Shown here piece by piece: positions 1 through 12,309 of a stretch of 64,000 bases of DNA (position 1 is its first letter; each line of letters starts with the position of its first letter). The stretch spans positions 4,855,235-4,919,234 of the forward strand of contig JABACO010000002.1 in assembly GCA_013339895.1 (NCBI GenBank), written 5' to 3'. The notes beneath the pieces were generated by a model. The model was not told where the DNA came from, searched no databases, and worked only from the letters and a program-made list of their open reading frames with translations. Made by a program: the position numbers and the translations under genes. Source of the stretch: Ephydatia muelleri (Eukaryota > Porifera > Demospongiae > Spongillida > Spongillidae).

Positions 1-2065
1 TTGGAGCAATTTATTCCATTGAATCCTGGTGCACATGTGCATGTTGTAGTGGAGTTTCCAATGTACAAACATGTTTCTCCAGCATTGTAGCATGGGTTAG
101 CTTGGCATATGTCTGGGTAAATGAAGCATTGTCATTCACTTCACAATGCCTGAAATGTTTCAACACTCACCGATTATTGTAACACCAACATTGGCATAAT
201 CAATGTAAGGAAGTGCTCGAAGATTAAACTGGAAAGTTGAAACAGATGGTTGAGGTATGTAATAAATCTGATCAGTTAGAATGTAGTCACTTGGACTATT
301 AAGAATATATGGGAAGGAGTAGGTGTAGATGGATCCATAGTACAAGGTGGTAAATCCAAAGTAGTCAGTTGCTAGTCCTGTGTAGCCAACATATCCAGAT
401 ATACTAATAACACAAGTTGTCCCTATTGGCAATGTTGGGTTGAAATAAAGTGTGAAGCCAAATATGATGGTATTAGACGGAGTGGTATTGAGAAATTTTA
501 CGTCATAGAATGTGGCATTGAATGCAGCCCAATAACCACTGCTTGATAACACTGCAAATTTGGGGAAAACGTTTCATCAGATGGTGAGAATCAAATGGAT
601 ACTCACGTGGAACACACAATCTAGATGTGTAGTTTCCATAGTAGTAAGATGGACAGGATGTTACACAAGTGATTCCATTTAAGTACTGAGGTTCAGCACA
701 TCCTATTGAAGAAAGCTGTTAGTTGTGCAACATCTAAGCAGTCAGCAATGTATACCTTCTGGTACGATAGATGTGTTTTGAGTAGCATAGAAAACACTGA
801 CTCCAGCAGAGTTCTGAACCACAACTGCATAGCTGAATGTAAAATGACAACAAGCTGTACTTCATACGTGCGCATTTATTGATACATACCCATACACAAA
901 GAAACTGGCTCACAACACAACGTGCACACATGCCGCACATACAGGAAGACAATAGGTCCACTCCCTGAAGCTGGGGCGGTCCATGTCAAGGAGACGCTGT
1001 TCTTCACACTGTTACTGGTATGTGTGACTGCACTCTACACAAGAGATAGCCACGAATAGTCTGTGTGTATTCATTGTTATTCTTACCTCTGGAGGGGAGC
1101 ACTGACTAAACTGCTGTGATCCATCCCCACCCACCGAGAACGTTCCTACTGGAGTACCACTGACAGAGCTTCTAGCTTGGATCAGGAACCCTCTGAAGTT
1201 GCCTCCACTCAGAGTCACTGTACAATTGTATGTACATGTATATACCCTTTTAATTAAGGCCATGCGGTTTATCATCTGAACGATATACGGTATCTCAATG
1301 CTTTCGTTACTATAAGAGGAAAGTGTTAGAGGTTTGGAGCGGTCTAAGGGTGGGTCCTAGTGAAGAGGTTTGCCTTTCCGGCATGTCAACTGCTTCAGTT
1401 GTATACAAATATTGTCTCTACATGCCACTGCAGAACCAACTGATTAGTGCAATGGCGTTTCACTGCTGCGTGTGTATAACAAGTATGCAAGTTCGTGTGA
1501 GAGTTACTGTACGTGCACGAACTGGCATGAACACCCGTGGCTTTATGCATTACTCCGCTATCATGTTCGTGCATATTTAGGCACGTTGCCAAAAAGGATT
1601 CCCCCCCCCCCCCTCCCCCCTATAGTAATGTAGATTACACTTAGGCAGTAAAGAGCTCCCGCGGAATACAAGCGTACATGTACACTATTTTACGGTTCAA
1701 CATTGACTGCGCAATAGCTATAGTGAATTGTGTACCGCTGCGACGGGACTGTAAATTAATCGTTGCAGTCCTGTGCGACTAGCATCGTATATGGCTTCAT
1801 GCAAACGATCAGCGCGATAGACAAGCCTGCACGTGAAAATCTTACGTGTGTAGCTGTATCCAGGAGTGTAGTAGATGTTTCCTAGCTGATTGTACAGCTG
1901 AGAGATGTCCAACACAAAGGGACTTGATGACAGGCTCAGAGACTCGCCGTTATGTCCCTCGGGATATATCCTCGCACAGGCTGCTGCCGGCGCTCCCGTC
2001 GAATAAGCTGTTACCGACATCGCCGTACTGAGTAACATACACGCTAGTAACCACTGTCGCCCCAT
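1..2065 (-). CDS. Reeler domain plus EGF-like repeat secreted/membrane protein, duplication copy 1 (3' end beyond window)
   Basis: I read seven exons on the minus strand: 2065-1846, 1217-1087, 1034-943, 832-756, 702-607, 551-171 and 112-1 (open at the window edge). All junctions have GT..AG and the phases agree. Exon 1 starts with a signal peptide (MGRQWLLACMLLSTAMSVTA) followed by a Reeler-type N-terminus with CARIYPEGHNGES and NIYYTPGYSYT. Exons 2-4 complete the Reeler domain (NFRGFLIQARSS, VGTFSVGGDG, SVSLTWTAP, YAVVVQNSAGVS). Exon 5 is a cysteine-rich segment (CAEPQYLNG..CVTSCPSYYYG). Exon 6 encodes about 127 residues of an unrecognised beta-rich, cysteine-poor domain. Exon 7 begins an EGF-like repeat (DICQANPCYNAGETC..CTCAPGFNG). 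Reeler proteins are usually extracellular adhesion, matrix or immune-type proteins; the exact role is unknown. Copy 2 suggests further EGF repeats follow beyond the window, perhaps with a membrane anchor. Domain identity is by eye. Confidence 0.75.
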
Positions 2066-2441
2066 GTCGAAACTGGTTTTACTTGAGCGTTAATAACAAA
2101 AATTATGAAGTGATTAATAAATGATATGCATAGCGAGAAACCGATCCATGCAGAGAGGTAAGGGGCGTGAAGACCCCCCTCGGCCTAACCTGCATGCAAT
2201 GAATGAACTAACGCATATAATTAAAATAAAATAAGTAGATGCTCCATATGTATGCAATACTTGAGTGAAACAAGGGATTACTAAAATATATTAATTTTAG
2301 CAGTTCAAGAAATTACTTGTATAATCTATATACTGGCGTTATTTGCTAAATGTAGGTCTTTTTTTAAATTAACTTTAATATCATAAACAATGTGAATGCA
2401 TAAACAATGACAGAACACATCACATAATGAAGCACGAAGCA

Positions 2442-2496
2442 ACACACACACATACACACACAAACATGCACACACACACACATGCACACATATACA
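2442..2496. repeat. CA-rich microsatellite, copy 1
   Basis: Interrupted ACACAC/CATGCACA tract. The matching place in copy 2 (28843-28944) has grown into a pure CA run about twice as long. No other feature is visible in 2070-2780. Confidence 0.8.
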
Positions 2497-2785
2497 CTTT
2501 ACAAATGCTTTAAAAAATGCTTTCCAAGTTGGTTATAGCTTGACTAGTCTATAACTGATGCATCTAAGGTCCAGTTAGTCACTTACAGCACAGCACTCTC
2601 TTCCAACGGTGTCACTTTTTATACCATTAATTATTTTCATCAATACCATCAAGTGGGTGGATATTGCACCTATAATAATTCTATCTCTAAATTTTCTCGT
2701 AAGCATTGCACACACAGTGATAAACTGAAGGAAATCGGCACCATTTTTAGTACTCTTATCAACATTGGTGTTCTCAATCCATGGT

Positions 2786-3348
2786 AAAGGTAAGGATGCA
2801 ACACAGTTTGAGCTGGTAGACTGACGTCCTAATTTATTTTACAGGCAATGGTGAATAGAGTGCTCAAACGTGAAGCGGAAAATAAATACAAATATACTGC
2901 AGCCCATGCATTTTGCAACTCATGTTAGGTCAGAAGAACGACAAAGAGTAAGTATTCAGCTCATTGTTTGAATGGCTTTCTTTAAATAAACAAACATAAT
3001 TGGTTTACAGCCATGTGAGAAATTTGCTGCAATGAGGGTCGAAGAGTTTGTGGAAACATTTTTGCCTGCATGTGTTAAAGGTGGAACTAAATACCATTCC
3101 ACTGTACACCAGACATGTGGTACTATTGGTAAGAGATTTCATTATACAATTATTATTCTTTTTGGCAACATATGTTTTGCCAAACAGTCAACCATGGCGA
3201 ACTTTGCAAACGGAATACCTATACATCTGAGGATTGGGATGCCATTCTTGAAGATAACCAGCCTGTTGATCTTGGTCCTACTTCTCCATCATCCTGACCA
3301 ACTTGGTCCTGCCTCTCCATCATGCATGGATCCTAACCAAGCTGTGTA
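2786..3348 (+). pseudogene. Small split gene of unknown function, copy 1 (probable pseudogene)
   Basis: Exon-like blocks with splice signals can be read at about 2781-2789 (MVK before gtaagg), 2846-2940 (AMVNRVLKREAENKYKYTAA, then a stop in the same frame), 3011-3124 (PCEKFAAMRVEEFVETFLPA, KGGTKYHSTVHQTCGTIG before gtaaga) and about 3188-3348. The last block reads better in the equivalent frame of copy 2, with CVECELCKRN, EDWDAILEENQPVDLG and a terminal MDPNQAV. I do not recognise the family; the cysteine pairs hint at a small metal-binding segment. The in-frame stop after CNSC in both copies, and a frame change in the last block here, suggest decay, though an unrecognised splice site could rescue it. 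It lies divergently upstream of the Reeler/EGF gene. Confidence 0.35.
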
Positions 3349-3660
3349 AAGTAAGCCTGCATATCTATATCTTGGCTAGACATTCACTTCATTTACTTCT
3401 GCTATGGCAGTTATTTATCAGTTATTCATCAGTTATTCATCCAGTTACGCCAGATGTTCATCAGTTATTCATCAGTTATGCATCCAGCTCAGCTACATTT
3501 ATGGCAGTTATTCATCAGTCATGCATTCAGCTATATACGTTGAATTACGTCACGCAACTCTATCGCCACACCTATACATTCGAAACAACACCTAACAATG
3601 ATGCATTCACATCGTGCAAGGTTCAACACGGCCAACATGTCTTGTAGATTGCATCAAGTG

Positions 3661-3777
3661 TAGTCTCGTTCCCATACCCACATCGCAGCTGCGGATGGAT
3701 TACATCACCGCTACGCGAATAGTGTAGCGGTGATGTAATCCATCCGCAGCTGCGATGTGGGTCTGGGTACGAGACTA
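3661..3777. mobile_element. Palindromic MITE with 9-bp target duplication (Mutator-like)
   Basis: A 117-bp foldback: the left arm starting TAGTCTCGTTCCCA pairs almost perfectly with the right arm ending GGTACGAGACTA around a short central loop near 3715-3724. CATCAAGTG flanks it directly at 3652-3660 and 3778-3786. A 9-bp duplication with long inverted arms is the usual signature of Mutator-like (MULE) elements. No coding capacity. A second, shorter element with similar ends (TAGCCTGGTCCCCA) is at 53774-53833. Confidence 0.85.
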
Positions 3778-3787
3778 CATCAAGTGC

Positions 3788-6422
3788 GCTCTCAATCAAA
3801 GACAAATGTTCTAAGTACATCGATCCAATACGAACACACGTACAATTACATAGGCCTAATTACCAACTTTAGTAGCAGCGAACAGGATGTTTTTTTTTTT
3901 TACTTCAGTAAAGAAATTATTAAACGATCGATAACCAAAACTGGGGCGAATATAAATTTCTGCAGCCGTGTGCTCAAAGAAATGTAAAATATTGCTAGAT
4001 GTCTGTCACAGAATTCACGCCATTCTGGTATGTGCGGTAATTAACACTGCCATAATTCGATAAGCGCCCACTTTCGTTTCGAGTCGTGCCAACTTGTTTT
4101 CGGCTCTTACCAACTCGTTTTCGGTTGGTGCCATCTCGTATTCGGGTCGTGCAGCTCGTATTTGGGTCGTGCCATTTCGCATTTAGGTTTCGTTATATTA
4201 CAGGCCCTGTAGTTGACCGCACGGGCCAAATACTATAGTCGCGTCTGCGGGTTAACGATACCAAAATTCGTTTTGGTCATTACGATCGATGGATTGCATA
4301 ATAACCATTGCCGTCGTGCGGTCTGTAACAATTGTATTTGTTTATCAGTACATGAATACTGATTGTAGACGTATCGGGGTCAGAATTTATCTATAAGCTC
4401 ATAGCCTTCACTGATGAGCGCCGGGTGTACGCATTATTTTTCATGCCCCTCCCACTTCCTTGTTCTTACATATCTGCAACAATAGATAGCTGTGAACAGG
4501 GATGAAACAAGCACTATTCAGTAAAAGAAACCTGGCATACTCTTACTAGATGGGTGAAAACATCCTGATGGTGAAGAACCATGGAAAACCATGTAATGAG
4601 TAAGCTCATGCACACCTCAGTACACCACCTCTATCTAATCTCCTCTCCGACACAGAAGCACCATCAGTAACATGAGACAGAAGTAGCCAATGAAGGACGT
4701 GATTTAATATTTTAGGTTAGGAGCTGCATACACACGCATCTGACAACATGTTCACATGTAGCTAGCAAAATATTATCAATTTCAAATGCAGATACACAAC
4801 TTTTAACCTGTGCTACACTTACTTGTTGTATTCACTCTGTCTCTCACTCACACTTACACTCAACACACACACAACACACGCACACACACACATACACACA
4901 CACACACATATACACAATTCTCGGCTCAATCCAGTTGACCATTTTTGCCACAGTCACCTCAGTCAGGCTCAAGACAGTCATTCTCCTTTTAACTCTCCAC
5001 AAAGTACAACCAATTTGTGCTATTCTGCTTCTTCCTTAAGAGATGAAAACATCATCAATCATTTCTACAAGTGGGGAGGAGGAGAGAGGAAGAACTTAAA
5101 GAGGAAGTCCTGTCTTGTGCCAAAGACAACCCTCTGGTATGGGACCCTGAGAAGTACATTCCTCCATGTTTCAGGTGAGGATCTGTTATATGTGTGGCCT
5201 GTGTAGGCAATGTAATACAGTTATTGCTCAAAGTGGGTGTGTCCAGGGATGGCACGCTGGCAGTGAGGTGCCTGTTCTTTGTTGTGTGAAATGCATTAGT
5301 CGTCTAAGTTTCTTTAATTGCAGAAATTTTGTGTTGGGCACTTGTAAGTTTTTTTTTGCAGTGCATATATGACGTCAGAGCGTCTGATTTCTTCCCTTTT
5401 GAAAAATCTTCAGAATTGTGCTGAAGAGAGGTAAGGTATGCAGAATGGAAGGTAGGAGGGGCTAGGGGACGGGAGTGAGAAGGGATGGGTGAGGGAGAAA
5501 GGAAGGTGAGGTGAGAGGGGGAAGGGTAAGGGAGGAGGGATAGGATGAGAGGGAGAGAATATAACATGCCTCTTAGTTACCCTCTTTCTTTACTTACACA
5601 CAGAAACACACTCTCACTTCCTTTTCTGTTTTGTAGTTTGCCTTTTATTGCTACAGTGTTCAGTCATTCGTTTCCCAACTTGTCCAACAATTTGAGAAGT
5701 TGTGTATATCTGGGGACCCGACTAATGGTCACACTATCAGTCTGTTGACATGCTCGCATCCGTCTTGTGCACTACTGCAATAATTCTTGCAGTAGCATGA
5801 ACATTGAAGCCCCCATCTTACGAGCGTGTATGTCATTACGCTATCTATAATGGCACTTCAAGGCGTTTATATTGACTTACTCTGACGAAAGAGTTAACGG
5901 TGAAATCAGAATTCTGTAATCAAATCTTAGCCGAATTATACACCGATGTCCACAATTTCGGGACGTGATCAGAACAAGGCTTTCATTCGCCATTAAGCAT
6001 CCAGCCTATATGGATCATAGAAAGAGACAGTTTCTATTTGAGTTCTATTTGAGTTCCTTTTGTTAGCGTTGTTTGAGAATATTTCGTTTTGCCACGATTA
6101 GTCTCAAGCACTCTCAAAGCCGAGACAAAACCCGGCTCAGCGGTTCAATTTTGAAGCTGGTAAGAGTGAATAATAAATTCTAAATTAAGTCGGGTAGGCT
6201 CCATAATTGTGCGTGAAGGTAAGTGTACGTGAGTATATTATGTGCGTGCGAGAAATACTTTTTAAAAATTGTTTGCATGTATCATTCACGTACACATGTG
6301 GCAGGCTTCGTGTTTGCAGTAATCGCGTGAATCTGATCATCAGATTAAAGAATCATGATCTGATCACATGTCTTATATGACCTTTTCCTAACGTAATCAT
6401 AGCTGTTAGTTACTCTGGCGAT
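3788..6422. other. Intergenic region with no convincing gene
   Basis: Holds short TCGTGCCA/TCGTATTCGG near-repeats at about 4085-4190, a CA-rich tract at 4863-4915, and one exon-like stretch at about 5066-5174. That stretch contains EEELKEEVLSCAKDNPLVWD followed by a good gtgagg donor; its family is not recognised. A purine-rich strand runs from 5440 to 5570. The 6180-6420 part is the likely promoter/5' region of the lysozyme gene; I see no clear TATA box at a fixed distance. Confidence 0.5.
5440..5570 (+). repeat. Long polypurine tract
   Basis: About 130 bases almost without pyrimidines (gggagtgagaagggatgg type). Simple-sequence DNA of this kind can form triplex structures; no coding signal is seen in it. 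Confidence 0.7.
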
Positions 6423-8529
6423 ATGGCAAGACTCTCTCTCACGGCTCTGGCTGCAGCTGGTGTGTTGCTCCTCTTTGCGCTCTGCACGGAAGGTGCTCCC
6501 GCGCAGTCGAAGCCGGAGCTTCACAGACGCAACAACATTACGCGGCCCTCGGGGGGCGTATTCGGCGTGGACGTCTCAAGTCCATACAGCCAGGACACTT
6601 TTGCCTGCCTGTTGGACAACGGCTACACCGTTGCCATTGTTCGGGCTTATCAGAGCACTGGTATGTTATATATAGCTGAATGCTGCACGTGCTGCACATC
6701 TATCGTGACCTATATAAATGTTGTCGCCGACAGGCAATCCTGACCCCAACGCTCCGCAAACGATAGCCAACGCGTGGGCAGCTGGTTTAAATCACGTGGA
6801 TGCGTACCTGTTTCCTTGTCCCCAGTGTGACCAGTCTGCGGCACAGCAAGTCGACGAGATGGGTGAGTTGATATGTTTTCTCATTTGCATCATATGTTTT
6901 AATAAAAAAATGCCATGCATTCCTAATGGATGACACTCTCCCTCGTCTTTCAGTTAACAGCTTGGGTGGAACACCGTATGGCATGATTTGGCTGGACATA
7001 GAGGTGAGTTTTAACAGAGAACTGAAATTCACGTCTGTATTCTTAATGATGCACCCCTTCCCAATGGTTCAACGTACTCAACAACACATACCATATATAG
7101 GGTGCTGAATATTGGCTAGGTGACTATTCATCTAATCAGGCTTTCTTTGAAGAACTTCTGTCAGCAGCTTTGGTGAGTGGCACATTTTTAGGCTAAAGAG
7201 AATTACAAGCAGGGAGGGTGGAGTAGGGCTGGTGACTAAATCAATAATAAATTGGGTGGGGATAGGAGGAGAGGAGGGGAGTGGGCGGGTGGGAGGGTCT
7301 GTTGAATATTTTAATGACAAATTGTCCCATCTAATATTGACTGCCACTTTCACCATAGATGCCATCCTCTCCTCCACATGCATTTTATATAGAAACATTT
7401 TAGTGTGGGATTCAAAATTACGTATAGGAATGCCTTATTCACACAGTCCCAGAAGAGCACAGGTGTGTATGCTAGTGCGTACCAGTGGAGCTCCATCTTT
7501 GGTAGTGACTACACTGGAGGAGGAGGTACCGACTTGTGGTAAGTGAGGGTTTTGGGAGAGAAACGAGATGTGTGTATGGGTCAGGGTGTGGTGGTGATGA
7601 TCATGGACTAACCATCATTGATTTGGTAGGTATGCTCATTACGATGGTAATGCAGGATTTGATGATTTTTCACCATTTGGTCCATGGAGCAGCCCCAATA
7701 TGAAGCAGTTCGCTGGTGATGCCAGTGTGTGTGGTAAGTTGGGATGGGAGAGATGTGAGTGTGCATGTAACAAAATCATACTCAACATATGCCTTACCAC
7801 TCATTCTTATTCTGAACTCTGCACGACCAACCTATCCGTCCTGTCGGGCTTGACCTGTTCATACCGCAGATTGCAAAACATGAATGTTTGAATGTAATGT
7901 TGCCTGAAAATTAGGTTCTGTAAGGTCACTGGTGGCACAAGTTAAAATATTCACAGAGGTTAAAACAGGTTTGTCTTTGGCTTCCAGACAAGTCTACAAC
8001 TTTAGAAATAAAATAATAGCTTGTGGCCATTTCTACCATAGGTTGATGGGTTTCACAACAATGCAACTTTAAAAGAAGGGGCATTTATTAGATCCTCTAA
8101 TGTGTCCATATCATGAAGCCTTTCTCCCTGGCCAGACCATATCATGCAGCCCCTCACATCTTGTCTGACCATACCATATAGCCCCTCCCATCTTACCTGA
8201 TCATACCATACAGCCCCTCCTGAATCTACCATGCAGTCCGTCCCCTTGGCCTGATCATATTATGCAACCATTCCCATCTTGTCTGATCATGTATCTGAAT
8301 ACCACCAGAAGCACATCGAAATTAATATAGAAATAAATTCAGCGTTTTCATACACTGTAATTCTAAAGTTGGGCGTCAAAACAAAAGCATCTATCATACA
8401 ATGAGGAGTTGAATGAACAGAGTGCATGTGAAAGAAATGTGTGCTGTGAACTGATGCAATGTTGAGCTATACTATCATTCTGACTTCCATGCAGGTGCTG
8501 ATGTTGACCTTGACTGGTATCCGGATTAA
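6423..8529 (+). CDS. GH25-type secreted lysozyme (seven exons)
   Basis: Exons at 6423-6660, 6734-6862, 6954-7003, 7101-7172, 7447-7538, 7630-7733 and 8495-8529 join in phase to a protein of about 239 residues. The start is the first ATG, giving a signal peptide ([20 protein letters not shown], cleavage near CTEGAPA). The mature domain shows the glycoside hydrolase 25 / Entamoeba-Dictyostelium-Caenorhabditis lysozyme pattern: [18 protein letters not shown], then YGMIWLDIE with the catalytic D-x-E pair, then [14 protein letters not shown], and a C-terminal [14 protein letters not shown] with [13 protein letters not shown] and DVDLDWYPD. The family cleaves peptidoglycan, so bacterial digestion or immune defence is expected outside the cell. 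No internal break is seen; length fits the family. The exon 5 acceptor (cacacag before tcccag) is chosen by phase and homology. It has no counterpart in duplication copy 2. Confidence 0.9.
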
Positions 8530-9289
8530 AGCAACTGGAAGGATCCTGTATTTGACTCATGAATGAAGATGTATTCGATGTTTTACTTTAGCATATTAAT
8601 TTGTACAACTTGAACTGTTCCCTTACTCCTCTTCTATCATATCCAAAATGAGTGGTCACCAAACTTGTGACAAACACAATTATCTTTCTCTATTGCTTGT
8701 GTGCTTTGCATAAGAAGTGTTTCAAACATTAGGCAAAACAATGCCTGCGCAATTGAAGGTTTGCAATACTGCTCACCTCCATAGAAAATTGCCTTTTTGT
8801 TTATGTCTAATTACAACATCCCACCAAGTTTGCATTCTCTTAACATTTTCTCCCTTGAGTGTGGAGTATGCAAAGCGATGGAGAGGTTGCTGCCTCAACT
8901 CCAAGCTTTTTTATCTTCAAGCTTGCTTATCTTCAAGTCCCTGATGAAAGCTATAACTAAAGAAAGGTTTATGCAGGGACATTAGTTGAATGTTTCCTCA
9001 GTGTCACTAAACTCGATATATTTTAAAATCTCAGACCATCAGCCTACGCTAGAATAAAGCTCAAGTATTTTTTTCTTTTTTTCTTCTGGCCATATTTGAG
9101 ACAGGTACACATATGTACAGGTACATAAAGCGTGTTATCGGAAGTTTACATGTCTATATACATATAGGTTATCCGGTTCATGTACACGCTCGTTTCAGTA
9201 CTGTCATCTGAAGCGCAATACAGTATAATTAAGTTAATCAGTAATGCAAGGAATGCTGAGCTACACTACAAATGTCTGACGTGTTTAGT
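8530..9289. other. Lysozyme 3' flank, no gene seen
   Basis: AT-rich sequence after the lysozyme stop. No clear poly-A signal was fixed by eye and no homologous gene was recognised. Confidence 0.5.
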
Positions 9290-9333
9290 GTTCTTTCACC
9301 CCACGTCTGATCTCCTATCTAACAATACTGCAT

Positions 9334-9388
9334 ATTAGTAAATACTGACACACTGTATGCAGTGTGGCATGTCAGTATTTACTAAATT
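9334..9388. repeat. Short perfect hairpin
   Basis: TAGTAAATACTGACA and its complement TGTCAGTATTTACTA flank a loop with ctgtatgcagtg. The same place in copy 2 (about 30808-30852) has the right arm intact and the left arm altered (cggaaatactgcc), so this copy keeps the better palindrome. It may be an old MITE remnant downstream of the receptor gene. Confidence 0.6.
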
Positions 9389-9614
9389 GATGAAGTTTAC
9401 AATTAAGCCAGCAAAATAGTATACAATTTACCGATGTCATATGATTTATTGATTGGATTTATGTGCACCGCATGCACATGGTGTTCAATTTAAACAGTAT
9501 TTTTGTAATATTTTCTTGTACATGCATTTTTTTTAACCGAAAAAAAGAATTGACAATAATAACATATTTTACAACCGACACGTTCATCTTGCGTTATCGG
9601 CTTGAAAATATGGC

Positions 9615-10428
9615 TTATTTCGCCGCTGTCACCACAACAGCTATGTGCACCATAAATAGAACTCCACACATCGCGTTCAGAATTGGAAGTGCAAATTCAT
9701 AAACGGTCTCTTTCAAGTACGTGTTCTTGCTTGCGCTCGTCGTCATAGCAATCACAGCAATCGTAACCAAGGTTACGACCGGATACCCCAATAGCGGAAC
9801 CACCTCACGGAGTGCTAACCTGTAGTGTCTGGTCAACAGCGGGCGGTGATGAACGGGTCGATGCATTCTGTACAAGAGGACGATCACTATTAGGAGAACT
9901 AGTGCCACGTTGAGAAGCAACAGCGCTACAGTAGCATATATAAGCACGCGGAGTCCTATTCGCACCACGTCATGGGAACATTCCTCGACCAAAAACGCAG
10001 CCATGTAAGCGAGTGTCATGGCCAGTGGGATCAGTATGGCGCTGGTCGCGTACAGTGGTTCTAGCCTAGGCGAAATGTTCTTGTAGTAAACGACAGCGGC
10101 GAACACGTGAACGGTCAGCCACATGGTGAACGCGTACTTGGTAGCGGCCATGAACACCAAGCACGTGTAGGCCACCACTCTGCGGAGAGTGGAGTACTGC
10201 ATGAGCAAGAAGCCGGCAGATATTGCTGCGCTGAGCGCCATCGAACTTACGACCTGGTACATCGCGAGACGGTAGGTCATCTTCAGGTGCAGTTTCATGG
10301 CAAAAAAAGCCACTACGTCGACGCGAGATGACGAGTGACGCTGCTCCGAGAGCGACAGAGACACAGGTCCTCCATGCCACTGGGGTGAACTGAAGAAGAT
10401 GATCGCACGCATTGCTGATGTTAGCCAT
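9615..10428 (-). pseudogene. Seven-helix receptor-like protein, duplication copy 1, frameshifted
   Basis: The minus strand encodes helices 2-7 in one frame down to the stop at 9615, ending MVHIAVVVTAAK. The N-terminus with helix 1 (MANISNACDHLLQFTPVAWR, from 10428) is in a different frame. Compared with copy 2 there is a 2-bp loss near 10322-10334 (gtcgacgcgagatgac here, gtcgacgcaggagatgagg in copy 2), inside the end of helix 1. The downstream frame has an unrelated upstream extension that begins MFHRSQL. The rest is about 95 percent identical to the intact copy. Either this copy is inactivated, or a sequencing error or a rare splice or start would restore it. Confidence 0.7.
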
Positions 10429-10499
10429 TTGCAGAAGTGTACCAAAATATATGCTGTCAACTGTGACCTATGAAACAATGGAAAGTATATGAATGGGAG

Positions 10500-11540
10500 T
10501 TGATGCTATCTATGTTATTGGTTGGCATAATTTACTACTAATCGCACTGGGGGGAAAAAGATGCTACCAAAACACCCCTAGGGGTGTCTGTAGGAATAAC
10601 GCGCCGTGGAGTGTAGTAGCTAACACTCACGGGGTGTAAGAGCAACACCTCTCAGGTGTGGTCCATATACACTCACTGGAGTGCTTACACAACATATCTA
10701 TAAAATTCAAATACATGTACATCGAGAGGACATTAATACAAATCGGATGATCATAATGACATATATTTTGGGGCATTTGCACTGAAACGGAAAAGTGCTA
10801 AAAATTGTCAAAGAAAAGTAATTAGTACTAGCAGTAGTTACGTAATGCAGTAAGTCCTGCTTTACGTCATGGACTAGTTTACTAAATTAATGTTGGTGCT
10901 CTAGATCTCATGATCAGATCCTCCTGCATCACTGTCTCACATAACAATTCGCGAAAATGCGGAGGTGGCAACTGTTTATAGCCGCGCCTCAGCCTGTCTT
11001 TGATCAGCCAACACACGTTCAATCCTGGCCCGCTTCTACTAGTACCGGTACTCTGAACGAGACAATGAACTGTACTCGTATAAATATGAGTCCTTATCCT
11101 CCGCAAATAAGCGTGCATAGCTGTGCTACGCCAGACTAGCGTGCAAGTGTGATTTTTGCTGCACCATGGCCACGCATCAAACGTTGAAACTGGTTGATAC
11201 ATATATTTCTGTTAGCTGCATGCCGACTGACATTTTAAATATACAACAACCACTACTGTACAAAGTAAATAAGACTCCAGCTGGCTGGCATCAGATCTAT
11301 TAGGACCGGTCACACGACTCAGTGCAGTCTTGGAAAAGCTTTTTGCTTCCTCAGCAGTTTAAGCTTGACAAATGCGCTGAGGACCTGATCGGTCTTTAGA
11401 TAGACTAATTCCTGCATGCATGAACCACTCTGACACCCCTATAGGCCTACTTTGTACATAAGGTAGAGAGCAATCGTGTGTGCGTGTGAATCGGTGAATT
11501 ACACGCAGGAGCTCGCTGAACTTTTCTACTCTTTCAGCAA
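10500..11540. other. Upstream region of receptor copy 1, non-coding
   Basis: 10557-10690 carries several short GGGTGT/ACACCCC and GAGTGT/ACACTC inverted words, also present in copy 2 (about 32005-32110). These could be promoter-proximal or a worn repeat. The rest shows no gene; it is well conserved in copy 2. Confidence 0.35.
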
Positions 11541-11589
11541 CGGTTCACAGCGGAAAGGTTGAATTGTCTTTGATATAGGTAGCGTTGTG

Positions 11590-11830
11590 TAAACTTACCA
11601 CGGGTGCAGACCTTACATTTGTAGCTAGATAAGAACTGCAGTTTAGGTATAGAGCACATACAAAGGTGAGACGGTCGTGGCAGGAATGGCGCCATTCTTG
11701 GATATGTGCACTATACATGTTTTTGAACATCAGTTTTGCCTTTGTGCACAAGATGGAATGCTCAATCGGCAGAGTTAACAGTGCAGCGCACCTGGCTGGA
11801 TTTGCACGTTTTTCGGTTTCAAAAGCGAAT
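11590..11830. repeat. Diverged repeat unit, first of a related pair
   Basis: This block resembles 12645-12860: both have gtgcagaccttaca, tagctagataagaact, a gtgagac.gtc.t.catgg/aatgg stretch and tttgtgcacaagat-like words in the same order. Copy 2 keeps only this first unit (33050-33290). On the minus strand it can be read as weakly coding (MCTKAKLMFKNMYSAHIQEW), but no family is recognised. Confidence 0.45.
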
Positions 11831-12309
11831 ACAGTAGTTCAGCTTGAATGCATGCATATCATGGAAGTATTGAGGTGTCCAATAGATCTGAACCCGTGAT
11901 AAAGTCACTAAAACCACTCCAAAAGATGCCAAGTGTCCATTATCAATAATGTCTCTCCTCTTCTAACCACAGCACCTCCAAAAAACAAACACAAATTGCA
12001 CATCACTTGTAAACACTCCAGTAATGTAGCACACTCGTAAAACATGACTAGCTCAAGAAGCATAGCCAAATTAACTTACAATGTTTACGTATTAATTATT
12101 ATTTAACATATATTTATTATTATTGGATAAACATACAGTATACAGCACTTATAAGATAAATGAATGCAACCTACTATTGCTAATAGTCAGGAACAAAATA
12201 TCTGGAGAGGATGGCTCTGGCGTTGGCTCTAACTAAGTTGCCTGCCATAAAAGGCAGCTAGGACCTCAGCCTTAGCCCTGTTGGAGCTAGTTGCAAGGCG
12301 AGAGGCCAG

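Larger units (their letters stand above)
3537..9289. other. Block present only in duplication copy 1
   Basis: Homology with copy 2 stops at about 3536 (30000 in copy 2) and resumes at about 9290 (30756) with tttcacccca. The 5.75 kb here holds a palindromic element and the lysozyme gene. Copy 2 has instead about 0.75 kb of unrelated sequence. I see no terminal repeats at the block edges, so a deletion in copy 2 is as likely as an insertion here. Confidence 0.7.
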